Shown here in pieces: positions 1-6,225 of a stretch of DNA of 7,104 bases (position 1 is its first letter; every line of letters starts with the position of its first letter). Origin of the DNA: Thiomicrospira sp. UBA5634. GTDB lineage: Bacteria; Pseudomonadota; Gammaproteobacteria; Thiomicrospirales; Thiomicrospiraceae. Both the position numbers and the translations under genes were made by a program. The notes below the pieces were generated by a model. That model worked only from the letters and a program-made list of their open reading frames with translations, did not search any database and was not told where the DNA came from. Location: positions 2,447 through 9,550 of the forward strand of contig DIJW01000179.1 in assembly GCA_002421475.1 (NCBI GenBank). The letters are read 5' to 3'.

Positions 1-1
1 A

Positions 2-874
2 GAGCACGAAGGTGCACTGGTTTTTTGGCTGGGGCTTTTTGTCAGCGCATTAGGCTTGATGTTTGTTGTTTCAATTCAAGCGCCGCCGGCCATACCTTAT
101 TCGTCAATGGTGATTGGTAATTTGGTTTTTGCGGTGAGTTTTATCAGCCTACTGGCCTGGTCAAATCATCGTTATAAAGCCAAGTTTTTGGCGGTGCAAC
201 AAGCCTTTCAAAGCCAACTTGAACAGCGAGTTGAGCAAGCGACTGAAACGATTCGTCAACTCAACCACACCCTTGAACGCAGTCAGCGTGATGTGGTACT
301 GCGTTTAGGTGAAATATGTGAAGTACGTTCTGAAGAAACAGGCCAGCACGTCCAGCGTGTAGCCGAATACAGCTATCATTTGGCGAAACTGGCCAAACTG
401 AACGCAGAGGATATTGATTTAATTCGTGATGCCGCGCCATTACATGATGTGGGTAAAGTGGCGATTGCCGATGCCATTTTAAATAAACCGGGCAAATACG
501 ATGAACACGAATATCGTTTAATGCAACAGCATGCGCAGATAGGTTATGAACTGCTAAATAGTTCACCGCAACCTTTATTGCAAGCGGCCGCCGTGATTGC
601 ACGGGATCACCATGAGTGGTGGAATGGTGAAGGTTATCCAAATGGCCAAGCGGGCGAAAACATTCATATTTACGGGAGAATTGTCGCGATTGCCGATGTG
701 TTTGATGCCTTGTCGTTTGAGCGAGTTTATAAACCTGCATGGAGTGATGACAAAATCATTGCTTTTTTTGAACAACAACTCGGGGTACAGTTTGATCCAA
801 CCTTAGCCGGGTTATTTTTGGCACATTACGCCGATTTTGTGGCGATTCGTCAACGTTATAATCAGGAGAAATAA
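2..874 (+). CDS. HD-GYP domain cyclic-di-GMP phosphodiesterase, membrane-anchored (5' end outside window)
   Basis: Likely hydrolyses the second messenger cyclic di-GMP at the inner membrane. The frame is open to the left edge, so the gene starts upstream; the TTG/ATG at 56/59 lies inside a hydrophobic segment and is not a convincing start. About 290 residues are visible. They hold two hydrophobic segments (bases ~14-80 and ~110-165), then a Gln/Glu-rich probable coiled coil (~180-300), then the HD-GYP domain. Catalytic signatures are intact: HDVGK at 443-457, HHE at 608-616 and GYP at 632-640, followed by RIVAIADVFDAL with YKP soon after. This resembles the end of a 7TM sensor-coiled coil-HD-GYP protein, but the sensor part is inferred. 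The stop codon is one base before the lipocalin start, and its last codons contain that gene's ribosome binding site, suggesting co-transcription. Domain call is firm; signal sensed is unknown. Confidence 0.92.
   Translation, partial: EHEGALVFWLGLFVSALGLMFVVSIQAPPAIPYSSMVIGNLVFAVSFISLLAWSNHRYKAKFLAVQQAFQSQLEQRVEQATETIRQLNHTLERSQRDVVLRLGEICEVRSEETGQHVQRVAEYSYHLAKLAKLNAEDIDLIRDAAPLHDVGKVAIADAILNKPGKYDEHEYRLMQQHAQIGYELLNSSPQPLLQAAAVIARDHHEWWNGEGYPNGQAGENIHIYGRIVAIADVFDALSFERVYKPAWSDDKIIAFFEQQLGVQFDPTLAGLFLAHYADFVAIRQRYNQEK
864..870 (+). promoter_or_regulatory. Ribosome binding site of the lipocalin gene
   Basis: AGGAGAA lies five bases before the ATG at 876 and inside the last codons of the HD-GYP gene. 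It decides the start: the frame is open further upstream to a GTG at 837, but that start has no comparable site and would put a non-signal-like sequence before the lipoprotein signal peptide. Confidence 0.8.
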
Positions 875-875
875 T

Positions 876-1418
876 ATGAATAGCGGAATTTTTAGACCAT
901 TTGCGTTGTTGGGTGCGCTCGTTTTAATGCTAACCGGTTGTACCGGGATGCCTGAGAAAGTGCAACCGGTCAGCGGCTTTGATCTTGATCGTTACCTTGG
1001 AACATGGCATGAAATTGCGCGGTTAGATCATTCATTCGAACGCAATTTAACCGAGGTCAGCGCCGAATATAGTTTGCGTGAAGATGGCGGCGTAAAGGTG
1101 GTTAATCGCGGATTTGACCAGAAAAAACAACAATGGAAGGAAGCCATCGGTAAAGCTTATTTTGTCGAAAGTCCGAATATCGGCCGTTTCCAAGTGTCGT
1201 TTTTTGGCCCGTTTTACGGCGGTTATAACATCGCGATGCTGAATGCCGACTATAGCAGCGTGTTAGTGATTGGGCCATCATTAGAGTATGGTTGGATTTT
1301 AGCGCGCAGCAAAACCTTAGATGCGGCACGCTGTGAGGAGTTATTAACCGAAGCGCAACGCATTGGCATTCAAACCGAAAACTGGATTTGGTTGCAGGAT
1401 TGTCGCCGTCCAAACTAA
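876..1418 (+). CDS. blc: Outer-membrane lipocalin lipoprotein (Blc family)
   Basis: A bacterial lipocalin: a lipid-anchored beta-barrel that binds fatty acids or lysophospholipids and is usually tied to envelope stress or membrane repair. The product is 180 residues, close to E. coli Blc (177). Residues 1-21 form a lipoprotein signal peptide with lipobox LTGC, giving an acylated Cys22. The next residue is Thr, not Asp, consistent with sorting to the outer membrane. The lipocalin GxW signature is at residues 42-44 (GTWHEIARLDHSFERN), and the later strands (YSLREDGGVKVVNRG, GGYNIAMLNADY, GPSLEYGWILARS) match the Blc subfamily well. Start chosen at the ATG behind a strong AGGAGAA. It sits one base after the HD-GYP stop codon, so the two are probably translated from one transcript. 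The transcript probably ends at the palindrome just downstream. Confidence 0.93.
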   Translation: MNSGIFRPFALLGALVLMLTGCTGMPEKVQPVSGFDLDRYLGTWHEIARLDHSFERNLTEVSAEYSLREDGGVKVVNRGFDQKKQQWKEAIGKAYFVESPNIGRFQVSFFGPFYGGYNIAMLNADYSSVLVIGPSLEYGWILARSKTLDAARCEELLTEAQRIGIQTENWIWLQDCRRPN

Positions 1419-1427
1419 CTGTCTAAT

Positions 1428-1449
1428 CGAGCACCAGGCCTGGTGCTCG
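1428..1449. terminator. Perfect 22-base palindrome between convergent genes, possible weak bidirectional terminator; best copy of an iterated motif
   Basis: The two 11-base halves around the central GGCC (1437-1440 and flank) are perfectly self-complementary; the core is CACCAGGCCTGGTG at 1432-1445. It lies in the 43-base gap between the convergent blc and yjbQ genes, where a shared terminator is expected. The RNA would form a GC-rich hairpin on either strand, but the T tracts are poor (GCTTTAA on the plus strand, ATTAGA on the minus), so intrinsic termination would be weak. The same core recurs at 1900, 3225, 5422 and 6563 in other contexts, so its primary role may not be termination. Confidence 0.5.
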
Positions 1450-1461
1450 GCTTTAACAAGC

Positions 1462-1881
1462 TTATTGCCCTTGAATCGTCACCACCAGTTGACGTGTAAA
1501 ACGACCGGTGCGGTGTTCGTATAAAAACAAGCCCTGCCAGGTACCCAAATTAAGTTTGCCACCGGTTACTGGTATCGTATGACTGCTATCGGTGATTAAC
1601 GTGCGGATATGTCCGCTCATATCATCATCACCCTCATAATCATGGCGAAAGTTTGGATCACCATCTTTAATGGTCGACTGCAGCCAATACTCAATATCTT
1701 CTCTCACCGTCGGATCGGCATTTTCCGTAATAATTAACGAAGCGGAAGTGTGCTGTATAAACACATGACATAAGCCGGTTTGAATAGATGATTGCTTAAC
1801 CAACTGATTAACTTGGTCGGTAATATTCTGCGTACCGCGTTGTGCAGTTTGAATTGATAAAGTGGTTTGAAAAATTTGCAT
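1462..1881 (-). CDS. yjbQ: YjbQ family protein (UPF0047)
   Basis: A 139-residue member of the small, widespread YjbQ family, typical in length. Conserved features are visible: HTSAS at residues 44-48, ENADP at 53-57, His80 followed by YEGDDDM at 82-88 and His91 (likely metal-binding histidines), and GTWQG at 113-117 with EHR at 122-124. The physiological role of the family is not settled. E. coli YjbQ was reported to have a weak thiamin phosphate synthase activity, which is interesting next to a TPP-regulated locus. The start at 1881 is chosen because GAGGTG precedes it by five bases and the family begins here; the frame runs open to 1983, but that overlaps the permease gene and is not YjbQ-like. 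It lies 34 bases after the permease stop and is probably co-transcribed with it. Confidence 0.93.
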   Translation of the reverse strand: MQIFQTTLSIQTAQRGTQNITDQVNQLVKQSSIQTGLCHVFIQHTSASLIITENADPTVREDIEYWLQSTIKDGDPNFRHDYEGDDDMSGHIRTLITDSSHTIPVTGGKLNLGTWQGLFLYEHRTGRFTRQLVVTIQGQ

Positions 1882-1886
1882 ATGGG

Positions 1887-1892
1887 CACCTC
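1887..1892 (-). promoter_or_regulatory. Ribosome binding site of yjbQ
   Basis: On the minus strand GAGGTG lies five bases before the ATG at 1881. It supports the 139-residue start over the longer open frame reaching into the permease gene. Confidence 0.7.
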
Positions 1893-1899
1893 GAATAAC

Positions 1900-1913
1900 C
1901 ACCAGGCCTGAAA
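1900..1913. repeat. Degenerate copy of the CACCAGGCCTGGTG palindrome
   Basis: CACCAGGCCTG followed by AAA: 11 of 14 positions match, with the right end decayed. It lies in the 34-base gap between the permease stop and the yjbQ ribosome binding site, outside any coding sequence. Confidence 0.6.
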
Positions 1914-1915
1914 AA

Positions 1916-2869
1916 CTACCCCGTTTTGCGCTGATGCAGGCGGCGGTGTTTATGTCGCCCCCACAACACCAGCCCCAAGCCACCCAGCATCAAAGTCGCG
2001 GCAATAATAAAACTCAATGTGATCGGTTCGCTGATTAACCAAGCTGCGCCAAACGCCGCCAATAACGGCACGAGTAATTGCGATGCCGAGGCCAAACTGG
2101 ATGAAATGCGCGGTAACGCGGTGTACCACAAAATATAACCCAGCCCGGAGGTCACCGCGCCGGAAAACACCGCCAGCCAAATGCCTTGCGGGGTAAAGTG
2201 CGCCCATTCGATAAATAATAAACTGGCTAGTGCAATCATCGGCAGGGTGCGATAAAAGTTATAGGCAGTATCGGATAACGGATTCTTCGACTTACGACCA
2301 TAAATGGTATACAGCGCCCAGGTATAAGCTGAGACAGTCACCATCACCAGCCCCCACCAAGACGGCGTAGTCAATTTTGGATAGACCAAATACAACAAAC
2401 CGATTAACGCCAATGCGACCCCAACCCATTCCGCGCCATGTAACCGATCACCGGCGCGTAACGCATAACCGATCATGGTAAATTGCACTACTACCGATAA
2501 TAACAATGCACCGGTTGCAGTACTGATCGCGACATAACCATACGAAAACGTAATCGCGTATAAAAATAGAATAATCGCCGCTTTCCAACTGCCTTTTGAT
2601 ACCGTTGTAATGAGCTCTGGCTCACCACCATACCCCTGCGGGCATAAAGGCCTTGTGGCTCGGCGTTGGCGCCAAGCAAACCAGCTCATCACCAAAAATA
2701 ACACCGCCGCGCCTGACCCCAAACGCAAACTGGTAAAACTGACCGGATCAATCAGCCCGCCGTCCAGCGCCCAGCGACAAATCACCGCATTAGCGGCGAA
2801 CGCCACCAACGAAAAAAACGTCAATAACGCGGTTTGTAACATCAAGGTCGGCGACATAGAAAGCCCCAT
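1916..2869 (-). CDS. EamA/DMT superfamily permease
   Basis: An inner-membrane transporter of the drug/metabolite family, about 317 residues, which fits the usual ~300. The hydrophobic profile is consistent with about ten helices in two repeated halves. The first half starts near FFSLVAFAANAVICRWAL with FTSLRLGSGAAVLFLV, the second near WGLVMVTVSAYTWALYTIYGR; SGLGYILWYTALPRISSSLAS is typical of the second EamA repeat. Substrate cannot be read from sequence; these proteins often export amino acids or other small metabolites. The C-terminus is basic (GRHKHRRLHQRKTG). The start is uncertain: TTG 2881, ATG 2869 and ATG 2857 are all in frame and none has a strong ribosome binding site. It is divergent from the riboswitch-controlled operon and leads into yjbQ. 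A thiamine-related role is possible from context only. Confidence 0.88.
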   Translation of the reverse strand: MGLSMSPTLMLQTALLTFFSLVAFAANAVICRWALDGGLIDPVSFTSLRLGSGAAVLFLVMSWFAWRQRRATRPLCPQGYGGEPELITTVSKGSWKAAIILFLYAITFSYGYVAISTATGALLLSVVVQFTMIGYALRAGDRLHGAEWVGVALALIGLLYLVYPKLTTPSWWGLVMVTVSAYTWALYTIYGRKSKNPLSDTAYNFYRTLPMIALASLLFIEWAHFTPQGIWLAVFSGAVTSGLGYILWYTALPRISSSLASASQLLVPLLAAFGAAWLISEPITLSFIIAATLMLGGLGLVLWGRHKHRRLHQRKTG

Positions 2870-2895
2870 TAATCCATACAAAAAACAAAGCGCTT

Positions 2896-2924
2896 ATTCT
2901 ACTCCTGCGCGCACATAAAACCCA
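2896..2924 (-). promoter_or_regulatory. Possible promoter for the permease-yjbQ unit
   Basis: On the minus strand TAGAAT (2901-2896) matches a sigma-70 -10 box in five of six positions and would start transcription about 20 bases before the ATG at 2869. The -35 region about 17 bases upstream (TGGGTT at 2924-2919) is weak. Tentative. Confidence 0.25.
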
Positions 2925-2989
2925 TGTTAAATACACAAATTTCCCAGTTAAAAACTCGGAAAACAAGCCCTAACGAAATCAAGCAGTTA

Positions 2990-2998
2990 TGCTATACT
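2990..2998 (+). promoter_or_regulatory. Extended -10 promoter of the TPP-controlled operon
   Basis: TGC followed by TATACT (2993-2998) is a good extended -10 element. No good -35 hexamer is visible at the usual distance (around 2970-2976), which an extended -10 can tolerate. Transcription would start near 3005, just ahead of the riboswitch aptamer, which is the arrangement expected. Confidence 0.5.
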
Positions 2999-3011
2999 TC
3001 GCGCTCAAATT

Positions 3012-3102
3012 TGCCAAGGGGTGGTCGCAAGACCTGAGATTACGCCATAACGCGTAAAACCCTAAGAACCTGATCCGGATAATGCCGGCGTAGGGACAGG
3101 CA
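3012..3102 (+). ncRNA. TPP riboswitch aptamer (thi-box)
   Basis: Binds thiamine pyrophosphate in the nascent mRNA leader. All hallmark blocks are present in order: GGGGTGG at 3018-3024, CTGAGAT at 3034-3040, ACCCTAAGAACCTGATCCGG at 3059-3078, then ATAATGCCGGCGTAGGGA at 3079-3096. Helices can be drawn directly: P1 TGCC/GGCA (3012-3015 with 3099-3102), P2 GGGT/ACCC (3019-3022 with 3059-3062), P3 GGTC/GACC with a GCAA loop (3023-3034), and CCGG/CCGG (3075-3078 with 3085-3088). An extra hairpin TTACGC/GCGTAA (3040-3045 with 3052-3057) sits between CTGAGA and ACCC. P1 is short, which suits a switch. It sits immediately upstream of the TonB receptor and identifies the downstream genes as thiamine-related. 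Confidence 0.97.
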
Positions 3103-3171
3103 CGACATTCGCCATTTCATTGTTAATGCGCTGTCTCCTGTCCTTTTACACAAACACCATGTAAAAGGAAA
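3092..3171 (+). promoter_or_regulatory. Riboswitch expression platform: ribosome-binding-site sequestering hairpin and anti-sequestor
   Basis: A perfect 10-bp stem, TCCTTTTACA (3141-3150) with TGTAAAAGGA (3160-3169), loop of nine, buries the AAGGAAA ribosome binding site of the receptor gene (ATG 3176). The competing pairing is also visible: AGGGACAGG (3092-3100), which is the aptamer's conserved AGGGA plus part of P1, can pair with CCTGTCCTT (3137-3145), nine pairs with one G-U. With TPP bound, P1 holds 3099-3102 and the sequestor forms, blocking translation. Without TPP, the alternative helix would break the sequestor and free the site. No T tract follows the hairpin, so control is inferred to be translational rather than by termination. 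Confidence 0.65.
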
Positions 3172-3175
3172 CGTT

Positions 3176-5230
3176 ATGAAACTCAAACCACTTTATTTTG
3201 CTTTATTTGCTCCGTTTGCCCTTGCACCAGGCCTGGCACTCGCCAACACCACCCTTGCGCCGGTAGTTGTTTCGGCTGATTTGCGTGATGCCAACAGCGA
3301 AGACATTGCCGCCAGCGTAGAACTGCTTTCTGCGGACGAACTGCAAGATCGCGGAGCAAACCATTTCGGCGAAGTGTTATTACAAATTCCTAACGTCAAC
3401 TTTTCCGGCCAATCGTCACGTCCGCGCCATATCCAAATTCGCGGCATGGGTGAGCGTGACGAATACACCGGTGCACCAAATGCCAGCGTCGGTTTTGCGA
3501 TTGACGATATTGATTTCAGCGGTATCGGCATGGTTGGCAACGTGTTTGACGTTAAACAGGTCGAAGTATTACGCGGCCCGCAAAGTACCCGTTATGGCGC
3601 CAGTGCGTTAGCCGGCCTGGTGAACATTCAATCTAACGAACCAACAGCCTTTAACGAAAGTCTGATCGAAGCCAGCATCGGCAGCGACAACCTTAGCGAA
3701 TTGGGCGTTATAACCAGCGGCGCGCTTAGCCAGCAGGATAAAAGCCCGCAATATCGTCTCAGTTTTTTTAAACACAATAGCGATGGCTTTCGCCAAAACG
3801 ACTATTTAGACCGTACCGATACCAATAAAAAAGACGAACTGACCGCGCGCGCCAAACTGCGCTGGTGGGCAGGCGACAACACCCAGTTTGATTTAACCCT
3901 GCTACACGCCGACATCAATAACGGCTACGATGTGTTCACTTTAGACAATAGCTTTACCACTCTTTCAGATGAACCCGGTAAAGACACTCAGCTTACTAAT
4001 GCTGCCTCTTTTAAAATCAGCTGGGATGGTGCTCTGGCCTATAAACTAATCAGCACCACCGCTTACGCTGAATCTAAAATGGTTTACGGTTATGACGAGG
4101 ATTGGGTTTATCCTGCTTACCCACCACGCTGGGGGGATTCAACTTATCAAAATACCAAAAATCGTCAGTCAGCCAGCCAAGAATTACGTTGGATTTCAGC
4201 GCATCCAGTTTGGCAAAATTCTACTGATTGGTTAAGCGGCATCTATGCTTCGCGCATCAACGAAACTAACCGTACCGATTACTGGGGCATCAGCACGAGT
4301 GACTATACTCTCGATAAACTGGCTGGATTTATTCAGCTAGACCACCACATATCTGCCAAAACAACACTGATTAGCGGTTTACGTATTGAGCAAGTGAGCA
4401 GTGAATTTAGTCATAGTGCCGGGGATGAATTTTCACCAAGCAATACCTTGTGGGGTGGGCAAATCACATTAAACCACCAACTCGACATGATGCATTTGCT
4501 TTATGCCGGATTATCCAGAGGTTATAAAGCCGGCGGGTTTAATACCGGCTTACCGGCATCTGCCGGAAATGAGTTTTTATATTACGAAAATGAAACCGCA
4601 ATCAACTACGAACTCGGTCTAAAAGCAAACTATAGCCGTTTCAAAGGTCAAATAAACTTGTTTTATATTGATCGCCAAAACCCGCAATTTGATGGTTACA
4701 GCTATGATCCGTTAACCGGTACGGATTGGGTGTTTTTTACCGAAAACTTCGATTCCGCTAAAAACTACGGGGTAGAAACACAATTTGATTGGCAAGCCAA
4801 CTCACAATGGAAACTATTTGGTTCACTAGGTTTATTACAAACCGAGGTAACCGGCTCGCCACTCAATAGTGCCTTTAGCATTAGCGGGCGTGAGCAAGCG
4901 CATGCACCAAGCTATCAGTTTTTAGCGGGTACGCAGTATCGTAACGATAACGGCTGGTTTGGGCGGGTAGAAATTCAAGGCATGGACAGCTTCTATTTTG
5001 ATAATGTGCATGACATCCAATCCAAAACTTACACGCTTGCACATGCTCGTGTCGGTTATGAAACCAAAGACTGGGATGTGTATCTGTGGGGCAAAAACCT
5101 GACCGATGAAAAATACGCCACCCGTGGTTACTATTTTGAAAACAACCCAAACAATGTTGGTGTTGAAGAGCAGTACATTGCACTCGGTGATCCACGTCAA
5201 GTCGGGCTAACCGCCAGAGTGCGGTTTTAA
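3176..5230 (+). CDS. TonB-dependent outer-membrane receptor, probable thiamine or thiamine-precursor transporter
   Basis: A 22-stranded barrel receptor that would import its ligand into the periplasm using TonB energy. The product is 684 residues, normal for the family. Residues 1-23 are a signal peptide with cleavage after ALA. A TonB-box-like APVVVSA follows at 28-34. The plug domain runs about 40-157, with the signatures QIRGMGERDEYTG, VEVLRGPQSTRYGASALAG and VNIQSNEPT. The barrel fills the rest, contains GYKAGGFN near residue 449, and ends in the aromatic-terminated strand GLTARVRF. Substrate is inferred from the TPP riboswitch directly upstream and the thiamine-binding and PnuT-like genes downstream; TPP-controlled TonB receptors have been predicted as thiamine transporters by comparative genomics. 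Residue motifs alone would not distinguish it from a siderophore receptor. GC content falls from about 55% in the plug region to 30-43% around 4320-4680. Confidence 0.93.
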   Translation: MKLKPLYFALFAPFALAPGLALANTTLAPVVVSADLRDANSEDIAASVELLSADELQDRGANHFGEVLLQIPNVNFSGQSSRPRHIQIRGMGERDEYTGAPNASVGFAIDDIDFSGIGMVGNVFDVKQVEVLRGPQSTRYGASALAGLVNIQSNEPTAFNESLIEASIGSDNLSELGVITSGALSQQDKSPQYRLSFFKHNSDGFRQNDYLDRTDTNKKDELTARAKLRWWAGDNTQFDLTLLHADINNGYDVFTLDNSFTTLSDEPGKDTQLTNAASFKISWDGALAYKLISTTAYAESKMVYGYDEDWVYPAYPPRWGDSTYQNTKNRQSASQELRWISAHPVWQNSTDWLSGIYASRINETNRTDYWGISTSDYTLDKLAGFIQLDHHISAKTTLISGLRIEQVSSEFSHSAGDEFSPSNTLWGGQITLNHQLDMMHLLYAGLSRGYKAGGFNTGLPASAGNEFLYYENETAINYELGLKANYSRFKGQINLFYIDRQNPQFDGYSYDPLTGTDWVFFTENFDSAKNYGVETQFDWQANSQWKLFGSLGLLQTEVTGSPLNSAFSISGREQAHAPSYQFLAGTQYRNDNGWFGRVEIQGMDSFYFDNVHDIQSKTYTLAHARVGYETKDWDVYLWGKNLTDEKYATRGYYFENNPNNVGVEEQYIALGDPRQVGLTARVRF
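3225..3238. repeat. Copy of the iterated palindrome inside the receptor signal peptide
   Basis: CACCAGGCCTGGCA: the 10-base core CCAGGCCTGG (3227-3236) is perfect and two outer bases differ. It encodes APGLA (residues 17-21) of the signal peptide, so a coding sequence tolerates the motif. Confidence 0.65.
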
Positions 5231-5238
5231 CCCCGTTT

Positions 5239-5306
5239 GTAGGTCGGACTTCAGTCCGACAAACCCAGCACAGCGTTATAAAGTGTCGGACTAAAGTCCG
5301 ACCTAC
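5239..5306. repeat. REP-like inverted pair (REPIN-type element)
   Basis: Two 22-base arms, 5239-5260 and 5285-5306, are inverted copies with a single mismatch, separated by 24 bases. Each arm contains its own hairpin, GTCGGACT/AGTCCGAC with a two-base loop, and begins or ends with the GTAG(G)/(C)CTAC found at the edges of such elements. GTAGGTCGGACTT-type repeats of this design are scattered in intergenic regions of many gammaproteobacterial genomes and are moved by REP-associated tyrosine transposases. It lies between the receptor gene and the thiamine-binding protein gene, where the stem could slow decay of the upstream mRNA or reduce read-through. No transposase gene is in the window. Confidence 0.85.
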
Positions 5307-5321
5307 TTCATGATTATAAAA

Positions 5322-5327
5322 AAGGAA
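5322..5327 (+). promoter_or_regulatory. Ribosome binding site of the thiamine-binding protein gene
   Basis: AAGGAA lies six bases before the ATG at 5334. It favours this start over the in-frame ATG at 5310, which would add eight polar residues and lies four bases after the REP-like element without a binding site. Confidence 0.75.
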
Positions 5328-5333
5328 AGCCAA

Positions 5334-5600
5334 ATGAATGTGTCACTCGATATCAGCATGTATCCGTTAAAAGACGAGTTTTGCCAACCGATTATTGATT
5401 TTATTAACCGTTTGGAACAAGCACCAGGCCTGGTGTTGGAACGCAATAGCCTTAGTACTCAAGTTTTTGGTGATTTACAAACCATTATGGGTTTAATGAC
5501 CAAAGAACTCGAAACCGTATTTGAGCAAAACCCGCATACGGTATTTGTCATGAAAATGGTGGGGGTCAATCGCTCAAAAGCCGATATCCATGCTTGCTGA
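5334..5600 (+). CDS. Thiamine-binding protein, YkoF/MTH1187 (DUF77) family
   Basis: An 88-residue single-domain protein of the ferredoxin-like YkoF/MTH1187 family, members of which bind thiamine or its pyrimidine moiety. Visible family features are the opening strand MNVSLDISMYPLKDEF, a helix with ID FINRLEQ (residues ~22-30), the strand and turn NSLSTQVFGDLQTIMGLM (~39-56), and a C-terminal strand TVFVMKMVGVNRSKAD. There is no signal peptide or membrane segment, so it should be cytoplasmic. The typical family member is about 90-100 residues, so this is near full length. It is the second gene of the TPP-controlled group and overlaps the permease gene by 11 bases, which suggests translational coupling and a shared job in thiamine salvage, for instance as a carrier or buffer. 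Exact function is not known. Confidence 0.88.
   Translation: MNVSLDISMYPLKDEFCQPIIDFINRLEQAPGLVLERNSLSTQVFGDLQTIMGLMTKELETVFEQNPHTVFVMKMVGVNRSKADIHAC
5422..5435. repeat. Perfect 14-base copy of the iterated palindrome inside the thiamine-binding protein gene
   Basis: CACCAGGCCTGGTG is perfect over all 14 positions and encodes part of APGLV. Apart from the flanking G at 5421, the surrounding bases are not palindromic, which marks the motif boundary. Confidence 0.7.
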
Positions 5601-6207
5601 AATCTGGCCGCAAATTAGCACACAATTTCTCGCCCAATCCGGCTGGGAACTGCTGGCAGTGGCGCTCGGCCTCGCTTATGTGATTCTGGCGGCGCGTGAA
5701 TCGGTATGGTGTTGGCCTTCCGCTTTTGCCAGCACCGCGATTTTCACTCTGCTGTTTTGGCAGGGTATGTTGCCGATGCAGGCAATTTTGCATCTGTTTT
5801 ATCTGGCGATGGCTGTATATGGTTTTATGCTGTGGCGACGTCAGGAAAAACCGCAAGATAATCTCCATATCCATTTTTGGCCGTGGCGTTATCACCTGTT
5901 CTATATTTTGATCGGCACGTTTTTTACCTTTGCGCTCGGCGGCTTACTCAGCCTGTTTGATGCCAGCCAAAAACCTTATTTAGATGCGTTTGTAATGGTG
6001 TTTTCGATTTTTAATACTTTTTTAATGGCGCGCAAAGTGTTAGAAAACTGGCTGTATTGGTTGGTAATTGATGCGGCAGCTATGATGTTGTACTGGCAAA
6101 CCGGTTATCTACTGACCGCGCTGATGATGGCTTTGTATTTAGGGCTGGCGTTATATGGTTTATGGAATTGGTTAAAGCTGTATCGCCAACAAATCGCGCG
6201 TGCATAA
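5590..6207 (+). CDS. pnuT: PnuC-family membrane transporter, probable thiamine permease PnuT
   Basis: An inner-membrane vitamin transporter of the PnuC fold, 205 residues, with a hydrophobic profile of about seven helices. The family signature NWLYWLVID is at residues 153-161, followed by the characteristic last helices (TGYLLTALMMALYLGLALYGLW in part). PnuC carries nicotinamide riboside; the PnuT branch carries thiamine. The PnuT assignment rests on the TPP riboswitch at the head of the operon and the adjacent thiamine-binding protein, and not on substrate residues I can verify. These carriers work by facilitated diffusion and need a kinase to trap the substrate. The ATG lies inside the previous gene (11-base overlap) without a clear ribosome binding site, so translation is probably coupled. 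The stop is 18 bases from the end of the convergent phosphotransferase gene. Confidence 0.88.
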   Translation: MLAEIWPQISTQFLAQSGWELLAVALGLAYVILAARESVWCWPSAFASTAIFTLLFWQGMLPMQAILHLFYLAMAVYGFMLWRRQEKPQDNLHIHFWPWRYHLFYILIGTFFTFALGGLLSLFDASQKPYLDAFVMVFSIFNTFLMARKVLENWLYWLVIDAAAMMLYWQTGYLLTALMMALYLGLALYGLWNWLKLYRQQIARA

Positions 6208-6225
6208 AACCCTAACAACAATCCA

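Noticed and set aside
837..875. Upstream GTG extension of the lipocalin frame
   Set aside because: It adds residues without signal character, overlaps the HD-GYP end, and lacks a ribosome binding site, whereas ATG 876 has AGGAGAA and begins a proper lipoprotein signal peptide.
1882..1983. Longer frame upstream of yjbQ starting at 1983
   Set aside because: The extra 34 residues overlap the permease gene, resemble nothing in the family, and ATG 1881 has a good ribosome binding site.
2610..2918. Plus-strand open frame opposite the permease gene
   Set aside because: It is antisense to a well-supported membrane protein, has no convincing ribosome binding site, and shows no domain.
3141..3169. 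Leader hairpin read as a transcription terminator
   Set aside because: No T tract follows the stem; instead the 3' arm contains the ribosome binding site, which points to translational control.
3193..3540. Minus-strand open frame of 115 codons inside the receptor gene
   Set aside because: Antisense shadow of a clear coding sequence, Ser/Pro/Ala-rich, with no recognisable domain. The same applies to minus-strand frames at 261-740, 1102-1413, 4881-5333 and 5566-5895.
5310..5333. ATG at 5310 as start of the thiamine-binding protein
   Set aside because: It has no ribosome binding site, abuts the REP-like element, and adds eight residues before the conserved first strand.
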